From Fennellomyces sp. T-0311 (taxonomy: Eukaryota; Mucoromycota; Mucoromycetes; Mucorales; Lichtheimiaceae), in NCBI GenBank assembly GCA_025266875.1, contig JALLLT010000070.1:57158-121157 (forward strand): a stretch of 64,000 nucleotides of DNA. The letters run 5' to 3'. Below, piece after piece: positions 31,938 to 44,100 of the stretch. The position numbers and the translations under genes were made by a program. The number at the start of each line of letters is the position of its first letter. Positions within the stretch are counted from its first letter, which is position 1. The notes under the pieces were generated by a model that was given only the letters and a program-made list of their open reading frames with translations, had not been told where the DNA came from and ran no database searches.

Positions 31938-33406
31938 TTATTGTGTAGAAGGCATGGGCAGCTTATTTACACATTCTTTTAGTAACTCGCGTTTCTGTTT
32001 TCCAGCTGCCTCTCGTGTCTTCTTATCCTGTAGTTGCTCGGTATTCAACTTCGCCATAGCATACTCCAGCTCTGATTCCTCATTCTCCTTTTCATCCTCT
32101 TCCTCAATCCAGTCCTTTCTTATAGGATCGTTAATGAGCAGATTGTGCAAAATGCAGCAGCAGGTGAACCAGTCATTGACCAGATGGGCATCCTTCACAG
32201 TTCGATAAAGCCTCCGCATTCCGCGAAGACTTTGGAACCGGCCTTTGAGCATGCCGAAGCAATTCTCGATGTGAATTCTTGCCTTCTTGACACGATCGTT
32301 GAACTTGGCTTCTTCGGGAGTCCTGCCTTTCCCACCGTTGCCTCTATAGCTGGAAATGAGGGTGACATCTGCCGTGAATCCACAGTCTCCAAGGAGATAC
32401 TCGAAGCCGTCGAAATATCTGTGTGGATGGTCATAGAGGGAAGAATGGTAGAAGATTCGCTGATCATGGGCACACCCAGGGAAGCCGACTAATGCTTGAC
32501 GAATCCGCATCTGATCATCACAAACAACAAGAGCAGTGGTACCATAAGCGCCTTTGTGGCTATAATAATCTGTACCATGGTTCTGTGGTTTGGCGAAGAG
32601 TGGAAGGAGTGTGCCGTCGATATATCCAACACATTCTGGAAAGCCAAATGTACTCTTGATCCGTTGTTTGATATCGTGCTTTTCATTTTCGTCTGGCCAG
32701 AAGATCACATTGTTCTTGAGTTCCAGGAGTGCTTTCATGCATCGCGTCGTATAAGAGTCTATCGTTCCAACTATTCATTGACTTAGTATTACAGCATTAC
32801 AAGTTCACATGATATAAGTATACCTGGTACTTGAGTGTTTGACGAGTTCTGTACATAACTTGCACTGTTTCCTGATAGACCGAAACGACGCAATGTTGTC
32901 AGCAACTGTACTTCAACTGGTGCTTGGCGGTTGTTCGACCCATTCTTGAACACGGTACTATCTTCTAGTAGTTTGACCAGTTTCTGAAATGCCGTTTTGC
33001 TCATGCGCGCATGACTCTTGAAAGTGTCCGGGGATTCTTTGTTCAATATGTAGTAGATGCGGGTATGATCGCGGACTGCATTTTCCCTGGGATGGAGGTA
33101 CCGGTTGGATTCAACTAGTAGATAGTACATGGAAGTGTTCGAATGCAATGTTTGCATGATGTAGTCCCTTAGCAATTTTGCAAAGGACTGTCGCATATTG
33201 GGGCGAGACAAGAGGAGCCATCGACAAAGCAAAACCATCGCAGTATCTTGCGGAATCATTTGCTGTAAAACATCACGAGAGAATCCACTGCGAGCAATGG
33301 ACTGGATAAAGGCTAGTTGTCGTTGGCGTTGTTCGACACTGACTTCGATAGTCAATGCTTCCTCCAGCTGTCGCAGAGTATGTTGGCGTTCAGAATATCT
33401 GGGCAT
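31938..33406 (-). CDS. Harbinger family 2 DDE transposase, 471 aa, intact
   Basis: Exons 33406-32824 and 32770-31938. The 53-bp intron has GT...AG ends and the spliced 1416 nt are in frame. The nuclease core is in exon 2: first Asp in G-Y-I-D-G-T-L-L-P, G-F-P-G-C-A-H-D-Q-R, second Asp in L-L-G-D-C-G-F, Glu in R-I-H-I-E-N-C-F-G, then C-C-I-L-H-N-L-L. This order is standard for DDE_Tnp_4/Harbinger enzymes, which excise and insert at 3-bp targets. Exon 1 is helical and likely holds the DNA-binding part (K-M-S-K-T-A-F-Q-K-L-V-like). ATG 33406 (MPRYSERQH) was chosen; codons upstream in frame lack an ATG. The tail is Glu/Lys rich. Confidence 0.9.
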
Positions 33407-33683
33407 ATAAGAAGACAAAAAAGAGTAAAAAAGATGGTTTTTGAGATATCTGACATTGTTCTTTTTATATTCACTAGATGACTCACATTCTTATTGATGA
33501 TAGATGCGACTCAATAGATAGCATCAAAGTATCTGCCTATTATATTGTTGATATTTCATGAATCATCACAGGCAATCTTATATGAAAACAACCAATCAAT
33601 TATTTGTAAACAACAATACGGAACGGCAATTGTTAACCGCATACAATGCGGCCGGCCCAAAAAAGCCATTTATTTGTTAACAA

Positions 33684-35027
33684 CTAACTTCTCTTCTCAT
33701 TCTCTAAGTACTGCTTAATCTCATCCGATGACATACCAATGTCACGTAGCGACCGAATGAGAGCGGCATGCGCTTGCATTCGCTCAATATCAAGTCTTTT
33801 TTCCCGGTGATCACAATCCCATTTCCATTGCCTTTCCTGCAGCTCAAAGGCCGCGCGACGATCCTCTCGTTCTTGCTCCCGGATGACGCGACGCTCCTCC
33901 ATTTCAGCAATCGCTGCTTCGTTACAAAGGCGCAACAATTCGGTACTTGTTTGTTGTGTAGCGATGTTGGACTCCACAATGGCTTCGGCAACTGATATCT
34001 TCTTCTTCTTGTTTGATTCGTCCTCACCAATAGACATATGCTGGCGTTTGGCTCGTCCCTTGCCCTTGTCCTTTTTTGAGTTCGAAGTATTCGAAGTACC
34101 AACCGAAGCGGAAGAGTTTGCCTGGCTAGCAATAAGGTCCTCACTACCACCAGGAACAGCAGGGCGAACGTCAACAGTATTGCGGGTATTGTCCAAATCA
34201 TAGAGATCGTCGAATTGAGTAGGATCGTCCCAGGAGCCGTTAAATGCATATGATCCAACTTGATGGTCCAAGGTCTCCTTGTATGTCGCATCATTCTCCT
34301 GATCGTGTAAAATGTCATCGGCACCATCGACATAATCAGCGTCATTGGCATCACCAGCATCATCGGCACCATCGAAGCTATCGAGGTCGATGGCACTACC
34401 AGCTTCCGTTCTGACTTCGGATACTTCTTCACCCTCGTTTTCATCCTCATCTTCACTACCAGGAATACCACCGATCTCCACAAGGCTCAATGGATTAGCT
34501 GCAGGCCGGTTGGCCATCACAGCACGGATAAGGTCGAACCCGGGGCACTTGCGCTCACAGTATTCTGCATTAAGACGTGTAAGTATCGACTGTAACCTTA
34601 TTGTTGTAATTGCATGAATACCTTTGACTGTTTTCACGCCACCTTCTTCGTTCTCGTCTAAGATTCCTTGACCAGTCTTCTGGAGCCAAAGAGCAACTTC
34701 ATTGTACTTTGTTTGAATGCTCGATAGTTTCTGGCCAACGTCCTTGCTTGTACGGTTCTTGATACCTTGCGCCTTGAGCAACTCGACAACTTCGCTGGCT
34801 AGCCTTGTCTTCGTCACTCCATTGACATCGTCACCTCTCCAGCGGTTGTAGTTGTTGGCAGATGCTAGCCATTCAATACACACGTCATATGAGCTCTTAC
34901 CCATTGAGCCATCTTCTTGTTCGACGTTATCTTTATCCCACGAAGTACGAGGCTTTTTCCCATTATCTTGGTTCCTGTTTTTGTTGTGATTGTTGCGTTG
35001 AGAAGAGTTCTTGGTTGTGCGGGGCAT
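33684..35027 (-). CDS. Harbinger family 2 Myb/SANT-like partner protein, 447 aa
   Basis: Single-exon frame from ATG 35027 (MPRTTKNSSQ), about 80 nt below a TATA-like TATATAAATGG (minus strand, 35106-35116). Residues about 1-35 are basic. About 50-130 is a trihelix-like region (S-S-Y-D-V-C-I-E-W-L, W-R-G-D-D-V-N-G-V-T-K, V-G-Q-K-L-S-S-I-Q-T-K-Y) typical of the Myb/SANT-like proteins of fungal transposons. An acidic D/E/A/N linker follows, and a helical tail rich in E and R that could form a coiled coil. It lies 278 bp upstream of the transposase ATG on the same strand. No defects are visible. Confidence 0.8.
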   Translation of the reverse strand: MPRTTKNSSQRNNHNKNRNQDNGKKPRTSWDKDNVEQEDGSMGKSSYDVCIEWLASANNYNRWRGDDVNGVTKTRLASEVVELLKAQGIKNRTSKDVGQKLSSIQTKYNEVALWLQKTGQGILDENEEGGVKTVKGIHAITTIRLQSILTRLNAEYCERKCPGFDLIRAVMANRPAANPLSLVEIGGIPGSEDEDENEGEEVSEVRTEAGSAIDLDSFDGADDAGDANDADYVDGADDILHDQENDATYKETLDHQVGSYAFNGSWDDPTQFDDLYDLDNTRNTVDVRPAVPGGSEDLIASQANSSASVGTSNTSNSKKDKGKGRAKRQHMSIGEDESNKKKKISVAEAIVESNIATQQTSTELLRLCNEAAIAEMEERRVIREQEREDRRAAFELQERQWKWDCDHREKRLDIERMQAHAALIRSLRDIGMSSDEIKQYLENEKRS

Positions 35028-35641
35028 AATGATAGTAAATTCAAGTGAAGCACTGATAGAAGGATATGTGATGACTGTATGAAGCAAGCACATAAATTCT
35101 TTGCCATTTATATAGCTGTGTAAAAGGTTATCACATCTTATTTTCAAAGCCTATCTTACTCTCACTTGTTGGTGGATTCTGTTGGCTGCAACGCGATGAC
35201 AATCCTGAGTCACTCGCTTCTATCCTATGTGAGGACTCATCAACGCAATGTCAGTTCAATATATCACGAGTCATGCCTTCTTCATTGGCCCAGATTTTTC
35301 ATCAGTATGATCCACTTTGCATTCTACGATCCTGTTGGCTCGATGACCACACTGACCCTGAGTCATCTCTGACTTCCACCTGTGATATCCTATTGCCGCT
35401 CGTATTATATTGGATGAGTCATTCTCAGTTTGTCCACTCGGTAGTACGAAATGTCCGCTTGTGATACCATTGACTTTATGTCAACTTTTGCATATGCAAA
35501 AAAATTTTTATGTCATTTTCCAGGCGACATAAAAAATTTTGCATATGCAAAAAGTTTGCATAAACTTTCAGCCAATCAGATTTTATGTCAAAAATTTTAT
35601 GCTTTGCATATGCAACCCCATTTTCAACTCTGAAACCCCCT

Positions 35642-36675
35642 ATTGAACATCTTGAGGCTCTCCAGTGTCTCGATGACAACTTTGGTGAAATCCAAAAAAT
35701 GATTTGTGTTGGTGCCATATGCGTACTCCTTGGTGCCTCTTCGTCGTTTTACACCTAGTGCTGAAGCAGTTTCTTGTAGTTTGTTTGGCGGTAGCGGTCA
35801 AGAAAAAGCAATAACTCCACGAGCTGAAATGCAACCAATGACGCTAAGATTCGGTGAACGATGTGACGGAACTTGTGCACCAACAGGAACGCCTATCATT
35901 GACCAACCCGTTGACTGAATTTGGCTTGCCGAAAATCCACATTCGTCAATAAATATGCAGCGTCGTTGATAGTCGTAGTCGTTCAAAATACAGTTCATGA
36001 CAAATCTAGCTCGTTTTTGTCGTGTTTCCTCACTGTTCCGGGCAGAAACAAGTAAACGAAGACGCTTTGACGAAAGTCTCATCTTCGTCGTCATATAATG
36101 GTGGACTGATGACGGATGGATGGAAAAATCTAGGACCATTTGACTTAGAAGATTATATAATACTGCCATTAATACATACCTGGAAATGCTTCTGAAAGCT
36201 GATAATGTATCTCATCAATTGTCAGAGTTGGGTTCCAAGCAACAAGTGCGTCGATGAAGTTTCGATGATCTTCTCCAAATTTGCGATTATTGCCTCGGTG
36301 AACTTCAGATGCAAGCTTATATCCCGGTAACACTGCTGGATTTCGCAATGCCTCATTGTAAAATTCATAGGCAGCTGTCTTCTTGATTCCGAGTTTACTC
36401 CCGGCTACTTGAGGGGAAAGACCTTGATTCTTGCATAAATCCAAGAGAGCACCAACTTGCTTCTGGCTGTATGTGCTAGTCCATATATACTTTGGTGCAA
36501 TTGTGATTTCGGTTGTGTCCTCATCCAATTGTTGCTCATAAAATAAGCTTTCGAAGTCGTGCTCTGGTAGCTCTGGCAGAGACATATTCTGGGCTATGAT
36601 ACGGACTCGAAGTCCATCACAGGTATAATGCTGGACTTCCGGTCTGAAGTGGTAGAATACAGTATTATTGCTCAT
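35642..36675 (-). pseudogene. Tc1/mariner-like transposase, N-terminal part
   Basis: ATG 36675, exon 36675-36180, a 50-bp intron (36179-36130, GT...AG), then a second exon running to the Harbinger family 2 insertion. Residues about 75-140 hold helix-turn-helix segments (S-Q-K-Q-V-G-A-L-L-D-L-C...L-G-I-K-K-T-A). The first catalytic Asp is in C-I-F-I-D-E-C-G-F. An in-frame TGA at 35798-35800 follows G-V-I-A-F-S, after which the same frame continues to ...S-L-K-M-F-N at the insertion. So one nonsense mutation plus the insertion inactivated it. Termini of the element were not identified. Confidence 0.82.
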
Positions 36676-36724
36676 AAGGGAAAAACAAAGGGACTAATAT
36701 GGACGAGAGGCAACGGTCAATACG

Positions 36725-36725
<1 letters not shown>

Positions 36726-36754
<29 letters not shown>
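36726..36754. repeat. (TA)n microsatellite
   Basis: About 14 TA units just upstream of the Tc1-like gene. Confidence 0.9.
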
Positions 36755-36756
<2 letters not shown>

Positions 36757-36844
36757 ACGTGTATATTACAATGGATTAAATAATGCAATCACATGTATTT
36801 CAAAGATTTCTTATCTTTATTTCTATAATAGATTATAGTAGTAA

Positions 36845-38075
36845 TCGAGTAGGCTTATTACATACATTTTATGTAAGTCTAATAAGCCTTTGAACAGATA
36901 GAATACACCGTATGTACTAGAAATTATAATTGATCAGAAAAATGAGTATACGACATACATAGATAGGTTAAATTCATACCAGTAGGGTTAATTAGAAGTA
37001 CCTATCAAGATATTGTACAAGAAAGAGTATACTGAATACAGTTTATGTAAGGGGAATAAGCACTTGGATCGATATAATTAATCGATCTAGTGGATAGATA
37101 GCTAGCATTGCTGGGAAAAATTACAACGTACAACACATATAAACAAGTAGAATTGGTATAAGTAACACGAAGTGATGCCATTTAAAGAAAAGAATCACCA
37201 TAGTGAGTAGAGTGAATACAGTTTATGTAAGAAAAATAAACCCTTGTATGGATTGAGCGAATGAATTCAATGTATCAGAGGTTGCTATTGATGTGAAAAA
37301 ACTTAATGTACAACGCATATGAATAAGTGGAATTGGAATGAGCAGCATGGAGTGATGCCGGTTGAAGAAAAGAAACATCAGTGTAAATGAAGCGAACGTA
37401 GTAAATGTAGTGAATACGGTTTATATAAGAAAAATAGTCACTAGTATAGATAGAACGAATGAATTTAATATATCAGACGTTGTTCTTAATATGAAAAGAT
37501 CTAATAAACAACGCATATGAATAAGTAGAATTGGTAGTAACAACATGAAGTGATGCTAGTTAAAGAGAAGAAACATCAGTGTAAATGAAGCGAACATAGT
37601 AAACGTAGTGAATACGGTTTATGTAAGAAAAATAAGCACTTGTATAGATCGAGCGAATGAATTCAATGTATCAGAAGTTGCTATTGATGTGAAAAAGCTT
37701 AATGTACAACACATATGAATAAGTGGAATTGGGGTGAGCAGCATGAAGTGATACCGGTTAAAGAAAACAACCAGCGTAGTGAATGTAGTAAACGTAGTGA
37801 ATACAGTTTATGTAAGAAAAATAAGCACTTGTATAGATCGAGCGAATGAGTTCAATATATCAGAAGTTGCTATTGATGTGAAAAAACCTAATGTACAACA
37901 CATATGAATAAGTGGGATTGGAATGAACAGAATGGAGTGATGCCAGTTAAAGAGAAGAAACATCAGTGTAAATGAAGCGAATGTCGTAAACGTAGTGAAT
38001 ACGGTTTATGTAAGAAAAATAAGCACTAGTATAGATAGAACGAATGAATTTAATATATCAGACGTTGTTCTTGAT
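36845..38075. repeat. satellite-like tandem array, unit about 180-198 bp
   Basis: The landmark GAATAC(A/G)GTTTATGTAAG recurs at about 37034, 37214, 37412, 37610, 37799 and 37997 (spacing 180, 198, 198, 189, 198). Each is followed by AAAAATAAGCACTTGTATAG-like sequence and GAATGAATT(C/T)AA(T)TATCAGA. A degenerate unit precedes it from 36845. Units contain sub-repeats GTAGTGAATG/GTAAACGTAGTGAA. No coding potential. The array stops abruptly at about 38075. Confidence 0.82.
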
Positions 38076-38084
38076 TAGGGATCG

Positions 38085-38195
38085 TCATTCACAGATCCGA
38101 AACGGATCGAGGTGGATCCGGATTAGGATCCGAATTATAAAATGGAATCCGGATCCGTTTCGTAAAAATCCGGATCCGATCCGAAATCCGAATAG
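38085..38195. repeat. GGATCCG-rich palindromic cluster
   Basis: About ten occurrences of GATCCG, GGATCCG or CGGATC-type words in 110 bp, in both orientations. A 66-codon frame across it is only a low-complexity translation. Confidence 0.7.
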
Positions 38196-38582
38196 TAAGA
38201 ACAAGCTTCGAGAGAGATCAACGCTTCGTAGAAGGACAAATTAAAAGTAAGTGTATACGCTGATGTTTTTTATTGAATTAGCAGATGTTATATAGTACAG
38301 CAGTCGAAAGCAGCGAGAAAAAAGGAAGAAAAGAGTAGGAAGAAGAAAAAGAAAGGAGAAAGCGAAATAACACTAAGTGTAACGATGGGGAAGAAAATAA
38401 AAACAGATAAGGGTGGCGGGAGAGCAGAATGGCAGAAGCATTGAAAAGTGTTTGTAGGGAAGAAGGGGAGTTAAAGTAAAAAAGAAAAGTGACCGTTGTA
38501 ATGAGCACATAAAAAAAGCTTTTTACAACCACGCACAATCCCCATCCCGAATATGGGTAGCGCCTTCCAGCGACTTCATGAG
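38196..38582. other. gene-free purine-rich spacer
   Basis: Mostly GAAA/GGAAG-rich on the plus strand (38310-38480). The minus-strand 105-codon frame across it is a Ser/Leu/Phe-rich translation of that bias. Nothing supported. Confidence 0.5.
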
Positions 38583-38841
38583 CATTTAAATGCACAGAAA
38601 TGCCTAAAAGGCAACTTTAGCAACCCCCGTAAATTAAATTGACATACGCGCGCTAAAGTGAATTTAAAGGACCCAGATAGCTATCTAATATCAATTAAAG
38701 GCACTTAGATGTCAACGCTTTAGGATATAATTTTCCTATAAACACGTCCTGAGCTTGCTGTCCGTTTGTTATTGTGATTCAAGCATACATCACTTTATTG
38801 AGTGAATATACAATCTGAATACGGTTATCACAGACTTGCAA

Positions 38842-41036
38842 CTACACTAACGGCTCGTCATCTGCGATCATATCGTATAAGCGAAGCTCGCGATTTACCA
38901 GCATTCCAGTTGTCCATCCGTTGCGACGTCGATCATTTGCCCTCAAGCGGTTTACTGCAACTGTGTGGAAGGCAATCGCTTCCTCCCAATCGATCGATTG
39001 TGCTTCAGGTGTGCGCTGATACAACATGTCATGATATGTACGGTGCCAGAAAGAATCTTCAGAAAACTGATCGCCGTCATCAGTGTAGGTTGGATGTCTC
39101 GCGTGTTCAGCCATATGGAAGAATATCTGAAATAAACAAGTATCAGTAATGTACAGATGCCACTTAGTACCAAAATATGAGATATTGTTACCATAGTATA
39201 CGTCAATGCGATTAAAGTACGAGGTATCTCTTCAGGTTCAGGCGACAATCGCCGTCCCCCCCTTCCTTTCCTGTTGAAAAACACTTTGAAGATCATTTCT
39301 GATAAGACGGTACTTTGCATTAATTCACCGTTTTGGCTGAATCGTGCACGTGCAAATCTGGATGGGATTTATATATTACGCTCCAAAAAAAAAATGCTTA
39401 ACGAGGAAGACATACCGAGAAAAATCCAAGAGATACAAATACTGGTTACGGTTTCGATTTCTGAACTGTGGCTCGAGGAATTCAGGATTGAAAGTATAGC
39501 GAAGGAGAAAGACATCGACCTGGCTATGAGCAGACACTCGTGTAGCACTTAACACGCGACGAAACTATTTATACGAGTTAGTAATTTCGTCCTAGGTGCC
39601 GCTATGATAGTGACAATACTTCTTTGCGTATGCTAGGATCAATTTCGTATGTCACTTCACCACTTTCCGTAGCTTCCGCGACTTCAAGAGCGATTCGATG
39701 ACAATCAGTTGAAATCCCGTTCGTGCTCGGGAAAGCTTGCTCCAAATACACGTAACGATGCACGCGACCACGAAATTCATCCCAAATATCTGTGTCGTCC
39801 TCAGAAAATATAATCACTTCAGTGTTTCGTCTATAAAAGCTAGTGAGCCACAGTTCACAACCTCTTTCGACCATTTACCGATTCCGTATCACAAGGGGAG
39901 TAGTATTGGTAGGTGTAGGACTGGCACGCATTCGGTTAGCAGGTACATGAAGATCATCACTAGGATAATTGCTCAATACATTAGATAACATAATAATACA
40001 CGCGTATTGTTAGTTACTCAAGGAGAACATGATCTGCACTTGACACAGGAGGAAGTTGTCGTCTTAGCTGAGCACCGCCATCACGAGTTGTAGATCCTGT
40101 TGCAATGGGTCTATTTTAAACGAGAGAATGAATATTGGCATGAATGTAACAAGGAAATTATGTATACCTTTGCGGGGATGAGCTCGATGCCATATGCATT
40201 TCCCTTCGTTCCTCATTTTAACCCATTGTACAGAATAATACATTGCCGTAGTTACTTACGGGTAAAGAGAGTCGTCATCATTTTCGAGTCGCCTCTGAGT
40301 AGAAGTGTCATCAAGTGGAAACTCATTTTCCAGTTCAAACCACAGATCCGTGTCAGTTTGTTCGTGAGCAAGTATTGCTGCATCTAGTAAAACATATTTA
40401 AGTTAGTCAATTAGGAGAAATATAACGGTCATCCTTACATATTTCTGCTGATGAGGTTGGTTGTTGAAGATCTGCATACGACTTAGAATAAGATATAAAC
40501 AACAGGATCACTACCGAAACTTACTTGATGAGTTCGATCCATCAAACAGATTTTGATCCAGTGGCTGCAGGCTTCGATTGGGCGGGCGGCGAACTTGTTG
40601 GTCCACCTGGTTCGTTGAAGGTGCATTTACTTGTGGGGTATGCCGATTGCTTGGATTCTGAAGAAGACCGCGCGGTTCAGCCGGAGCAGTGGAGGAGGTT
40701 GACAACACCGTTCCAGGCACAGGGTTCCCTCTGGCGCTGTGAAGTGAGTTTACTATACTAATTGTCTGCCTAAATTACAGTAGTTAACCTGACTGGACGA
40801 TTGCTTGAGCTTGTGTTCCTTTCTTGAGCAATGATACTTTGATTTTCCTTCTGAGTAATCCTGGTACGCTCTGATCGGTTGAGCATTTTATGAGTATAAT
40901 CGAAATAGATTTGACTGATACACAATAATTTACTAGATCTTAAGAAAGGAGCATTCGCAGAACCGGGAAGAATTCGTGAGTTTGATTCAACAAGGACTGG
41001 ATCTCTGCGTTTTCGTATTAATTTTTTCGGAGGCAT
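38842..41036 (-). CDS. multi-exon accessory gene of the Plavaka-like element, function unknown
   Basis: Minus strand, ATG 41036 (M-P-P-K-K-L-I-R-K-R-R-D-P, a likely nuclear signal). Probable exons: 41036-40785; about 40720-40525 (Pro/Gln/Asn rich); about 40390-40262 (...A-I-L-A-H-E-Q-T-D-T-D-L-W-F-E-L-E-N); about 39874-39602 (...W-L-T-S-F-Y-R-R-N-T-E-V-I-I-F-S-E-D-D-T-D-I-W); and 39114-38842 (...D-W-E-E-A-I-A-F-H-T-V). The pieces are acidic and Trp-containing, look like real exons, and are consistently on this strand. Splice sites were not fully resolved and I recognise no domain. The shared divergent promoter suggests a transposition partner protein. Confidence 0.5.
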
Positions 41037-41141
41037 GGTGGCAAAGAAGGTGTAGAAGAGTAAAATGCGCAGCAGCGGAGTCGCGAGACTTAAGAAATAA
41101 TCTGCTGCATTGAGCAATGCCTTGCAGCTTCTTTTGTGGCA
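41037..41141. promoter_or_regulatory. divergent promoter of the Plavaka-like element
   Basis: A 105-bp spacer between opposing ATGs at 41036 (minus) and 41142 (plus). No clear TATA box. Assigned by position. Confidence 0.45.
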
Positions 41142-44100
41142 ATGGAGGACCTTTGCCCTTTACGCAAGAAATGCCGGAAAATGAATCCATTCTCCAGTCA
41201 ATTTGCCCTAGAGCAGCATATACAAACAACCCATCAGAATGATCCAATCCCATTACCGAAGCCAAAAGTGCCACAAGCAATCGCGTCTAGTCTTCCTCAG
41301 CCACGAAGTCCTCCAGCTCCAGATCAGATAGACTCTATCGAAGGATACTTCAACGACGTAACAATTTCAGTGTTTTTAAATGCTCATTGAGTCTCTCTCA
41401 AATAACAAAAAACGAAGGATTGTGACTTAGGGGACTATGATGACACAGTTCGTAGCTCTAATGCCGATGATCAATCAGACGTTTCTCGTCAATTAGAAAA
41501 AGGTAAAATACGCTGTATTTACCTGCCTAAATACAGTACCAATATGCTTTTCGTGTAGAATCAATCGGAGACCCTCCTGAGTTTATCGAACTGCAAAGTC
41601 TAAACTGTGGCGACAAGTACAGAGGGTCCTTAAATGAGCTAGAACGTGATCTCGCAGAGTGGGCGTTTTCAAAAGGTGTAACTAACGAAACTTATGAAAG
41701 GTAACTATTATATGCTTGATTATATTTCAATTAACCTTGGTATATGTAGCCTTATAAAAATAGTTGACAAGCATCGTACAAGCGCGATTACATCCACTGA
41801 ACCGCACACGATCTCAACAACAACATTAGATAAACTTAAGGAGAGACTAGAAGACGAGGCAGAGACAACAACTATATTGGTATAAGTTAACAACGCGGGG
41901 AAAGCTATGTACAAGACTAAAAGGTTTTTGTAGCCGTTTACAGATCACAAAGTGAATCTTCAGGACGTCGTCGACTTCCCTGCAAATCGCATAGAAGATT
42001 TTGATGAAGCTGTTGGGGAAATACATTTCAGCTATAGAAACATCATCGATGTCTGTGAGCTAATTTTTTCTCATCCGATATTTTGGAGTGTAATGATCAA
42101 CGGCCCGAGCATCTATCGACGGAATGGGGAACGCGTGTATCGTGACATAGACTCAGGAGAATGGTGGGAGGAACTACAGGTACTTCATATATCTTCCCTT
42201 TTTATTGGCTTAGCGTGTCTAATGAGTGGTATCATAGTTGAAGTTCCTCGGAGGATATGTCATACTCGTCATCATGTTATCATCAGATCAAACCATTGTG
42301 TCAGGGAATGGACGACATAAGGCTTGGCCCTTATATATTAAACTGGGTATATTGAGGTGGACTGCACTATTAACATATGCTAACTCGTGTAGACTGAAAT
42401 AGGCAACATTCCAATGGAGTATAGAAACACTGAGAAGTTTCATGCTAGCCGTGTTTTAGCATATTTGCCTGTCATCGAATGGAAGAGCAGCACCTCCCCA
42501 CCATCGTGGTTAGCTACAGCAAGGATTGCAATCTTCCATCATTGTCAATCGCTCATTCTTAAGCCACTAAAGCGGCTAGACGATAGGTATGTCACTGACC
42601 CAGTTTGATAACTAACATCATCATTGGAATTAATTTTCTTCTTTTAATCTTCGAAAGACATCAAGCATTTATGTTGAAAGGCCCCTATGGGCAGACGTAC
42701 CCCTGTATTCCAGCACTGGCATGCTATATTGCTGATTTGCCCGAACAGTAAGCTGTATGTGTACATATGATGATGTCCAAATACTGACGTGACAGCAATA
42801 ATAGGCGCATGCTTGCTGTGGTGAAAGGAGGGAACTCCAAGATCGCTTGCCCACGCTGCTGTCTTCCATCTGTATATTTTCATCTTCCTTGCACATGTGG
42901 GAAATATAATGAAGGTACTCGGCCGCGAACGGAACAATATATGAGAACTCTCTATGATTATGGAAGTGCAAGACGAAACAGTGGTCAAGATGTCGAAGGA
43001 CTGTGTCGAAATTATTCAACACACATTGTCTGGGTAATAAAGTTTAATATACGATGCTGTGCATGCTTATTAACGTAATTTTCTGTCATTGCTAGAATGC
43101 ATTCTGGGATGTTCCACTTTTCAATATTTACGAGTCTTTAGTGGTGGATGATCTTCATCAGTTAGGCGGTGTCTATCGTCATCTTGTGGAGTGCCTTGAG
43201 AAAATGATCAAAAGTCAACCCAGAGGAAGCGCAATACTTAAACGTATTAACAAGAGGTACGTATGGATCGTATACTGTGTCGAAGGACCATTACCTATTT
43301 TACGTTTCAGAGCAAGTTTTATCGCACCCTTCAAGGGCTTACGGCCGTTCAAAGCAGGCTATATGTTCAGTGCATTAAAGAACCCCACTTACACAGAAAT
43401 GAAGAGTCATATGGCTGTAAGGGTTAAAGCACAACTGACGAATATGATATGATGGCTGATGAAATTGCTAATGTTATTGTAATTAGATCTTGATGGTATG
43501 CATCCACGACGTTGATATCCAGGCAACAAGATGCTTGCGCAGATTCATCGATTTCTTTCATACAGCAACTCTAAAGGAGCACTCTTCAGATACATTACGT
43601 CAATTGGATCTTGCATTGAAAGAATATAATGAACTGAGCCCTGTCTTTCAAAGTTACTCTGCAGTAAGTATTATACGGTATTGATATATCCTTTTAATAT
43701 CAGCTATACTGAACTCTTACTGTATCCTTAGTCGAAATTACGTTTCCCTAAAAATCATATGATGTGGAAGTATGAAGGAGATATTCGACGGTTTGGCTCT
43801 GTATCAGGATACAGTACGTGTCAGCCTGAACATCAGCATCGGGTCGACGCTAAAACTCCGGGGAAACGAACTAATTTTCACAAGAATAAAATGACAATGC
43901 AGGTACAGTACTTGTCTCCGAGTTTTTTTTTTAAACTCGGCACTCACACTTTATAATACCTAGATGGGAAAATATGTCTATTATCGCGATCTTCTATTCG
44001 ATAACTATTGCGACGCATGGGTTGACACTACACAACGCCAAGACACAATCACTTTAAGTATCCAACCAGTTCATACAAAGCAGCGAATCCTTGGGTCAGC

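Larger units (their letters stand above)
31710..35641 (-). mobile_element. PIF/Harbinger transposon family 2, intact-looking, inserted in a Tc1-like transposase gene
   Basis: TIR AGGGGGTTTCAGAGTTGAAA at 31710 and its complement ending at 35641; similarity extends about 36 bp inward through GGTTGCATATGCAAA. Target duplication ATT (31707-31709, 35642-35644). Deleting the element with one ATT restores the Tc1 frame (...K-M-F-N / M-Y-F-V-M-D...). Both internal genes lie on the minus strand and are open, so it may be autonomous. Subterminal regions repeat TTTTATGTCA and GCATATGCAA. Confidence 0.92.

Noticed and set aside
36845..38075. CRISPR-like array
   Set aside because: Repeats are long, imperfect and head-to-tail without unique spacers, and the DNA is eukaryotic.
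38044..38244. 66-codon frame over the GGATCC cluster
   Set aside because: Repetitive R/I/N/P peptide generated by low-complexity DNA.
38278..38595. 105-codon Ser/Phe/Leu-rich minus-strand frame resembling membrane segments
   Set aside because: Caused by the purine-rich bias of the other strand; no structure beyond composition.
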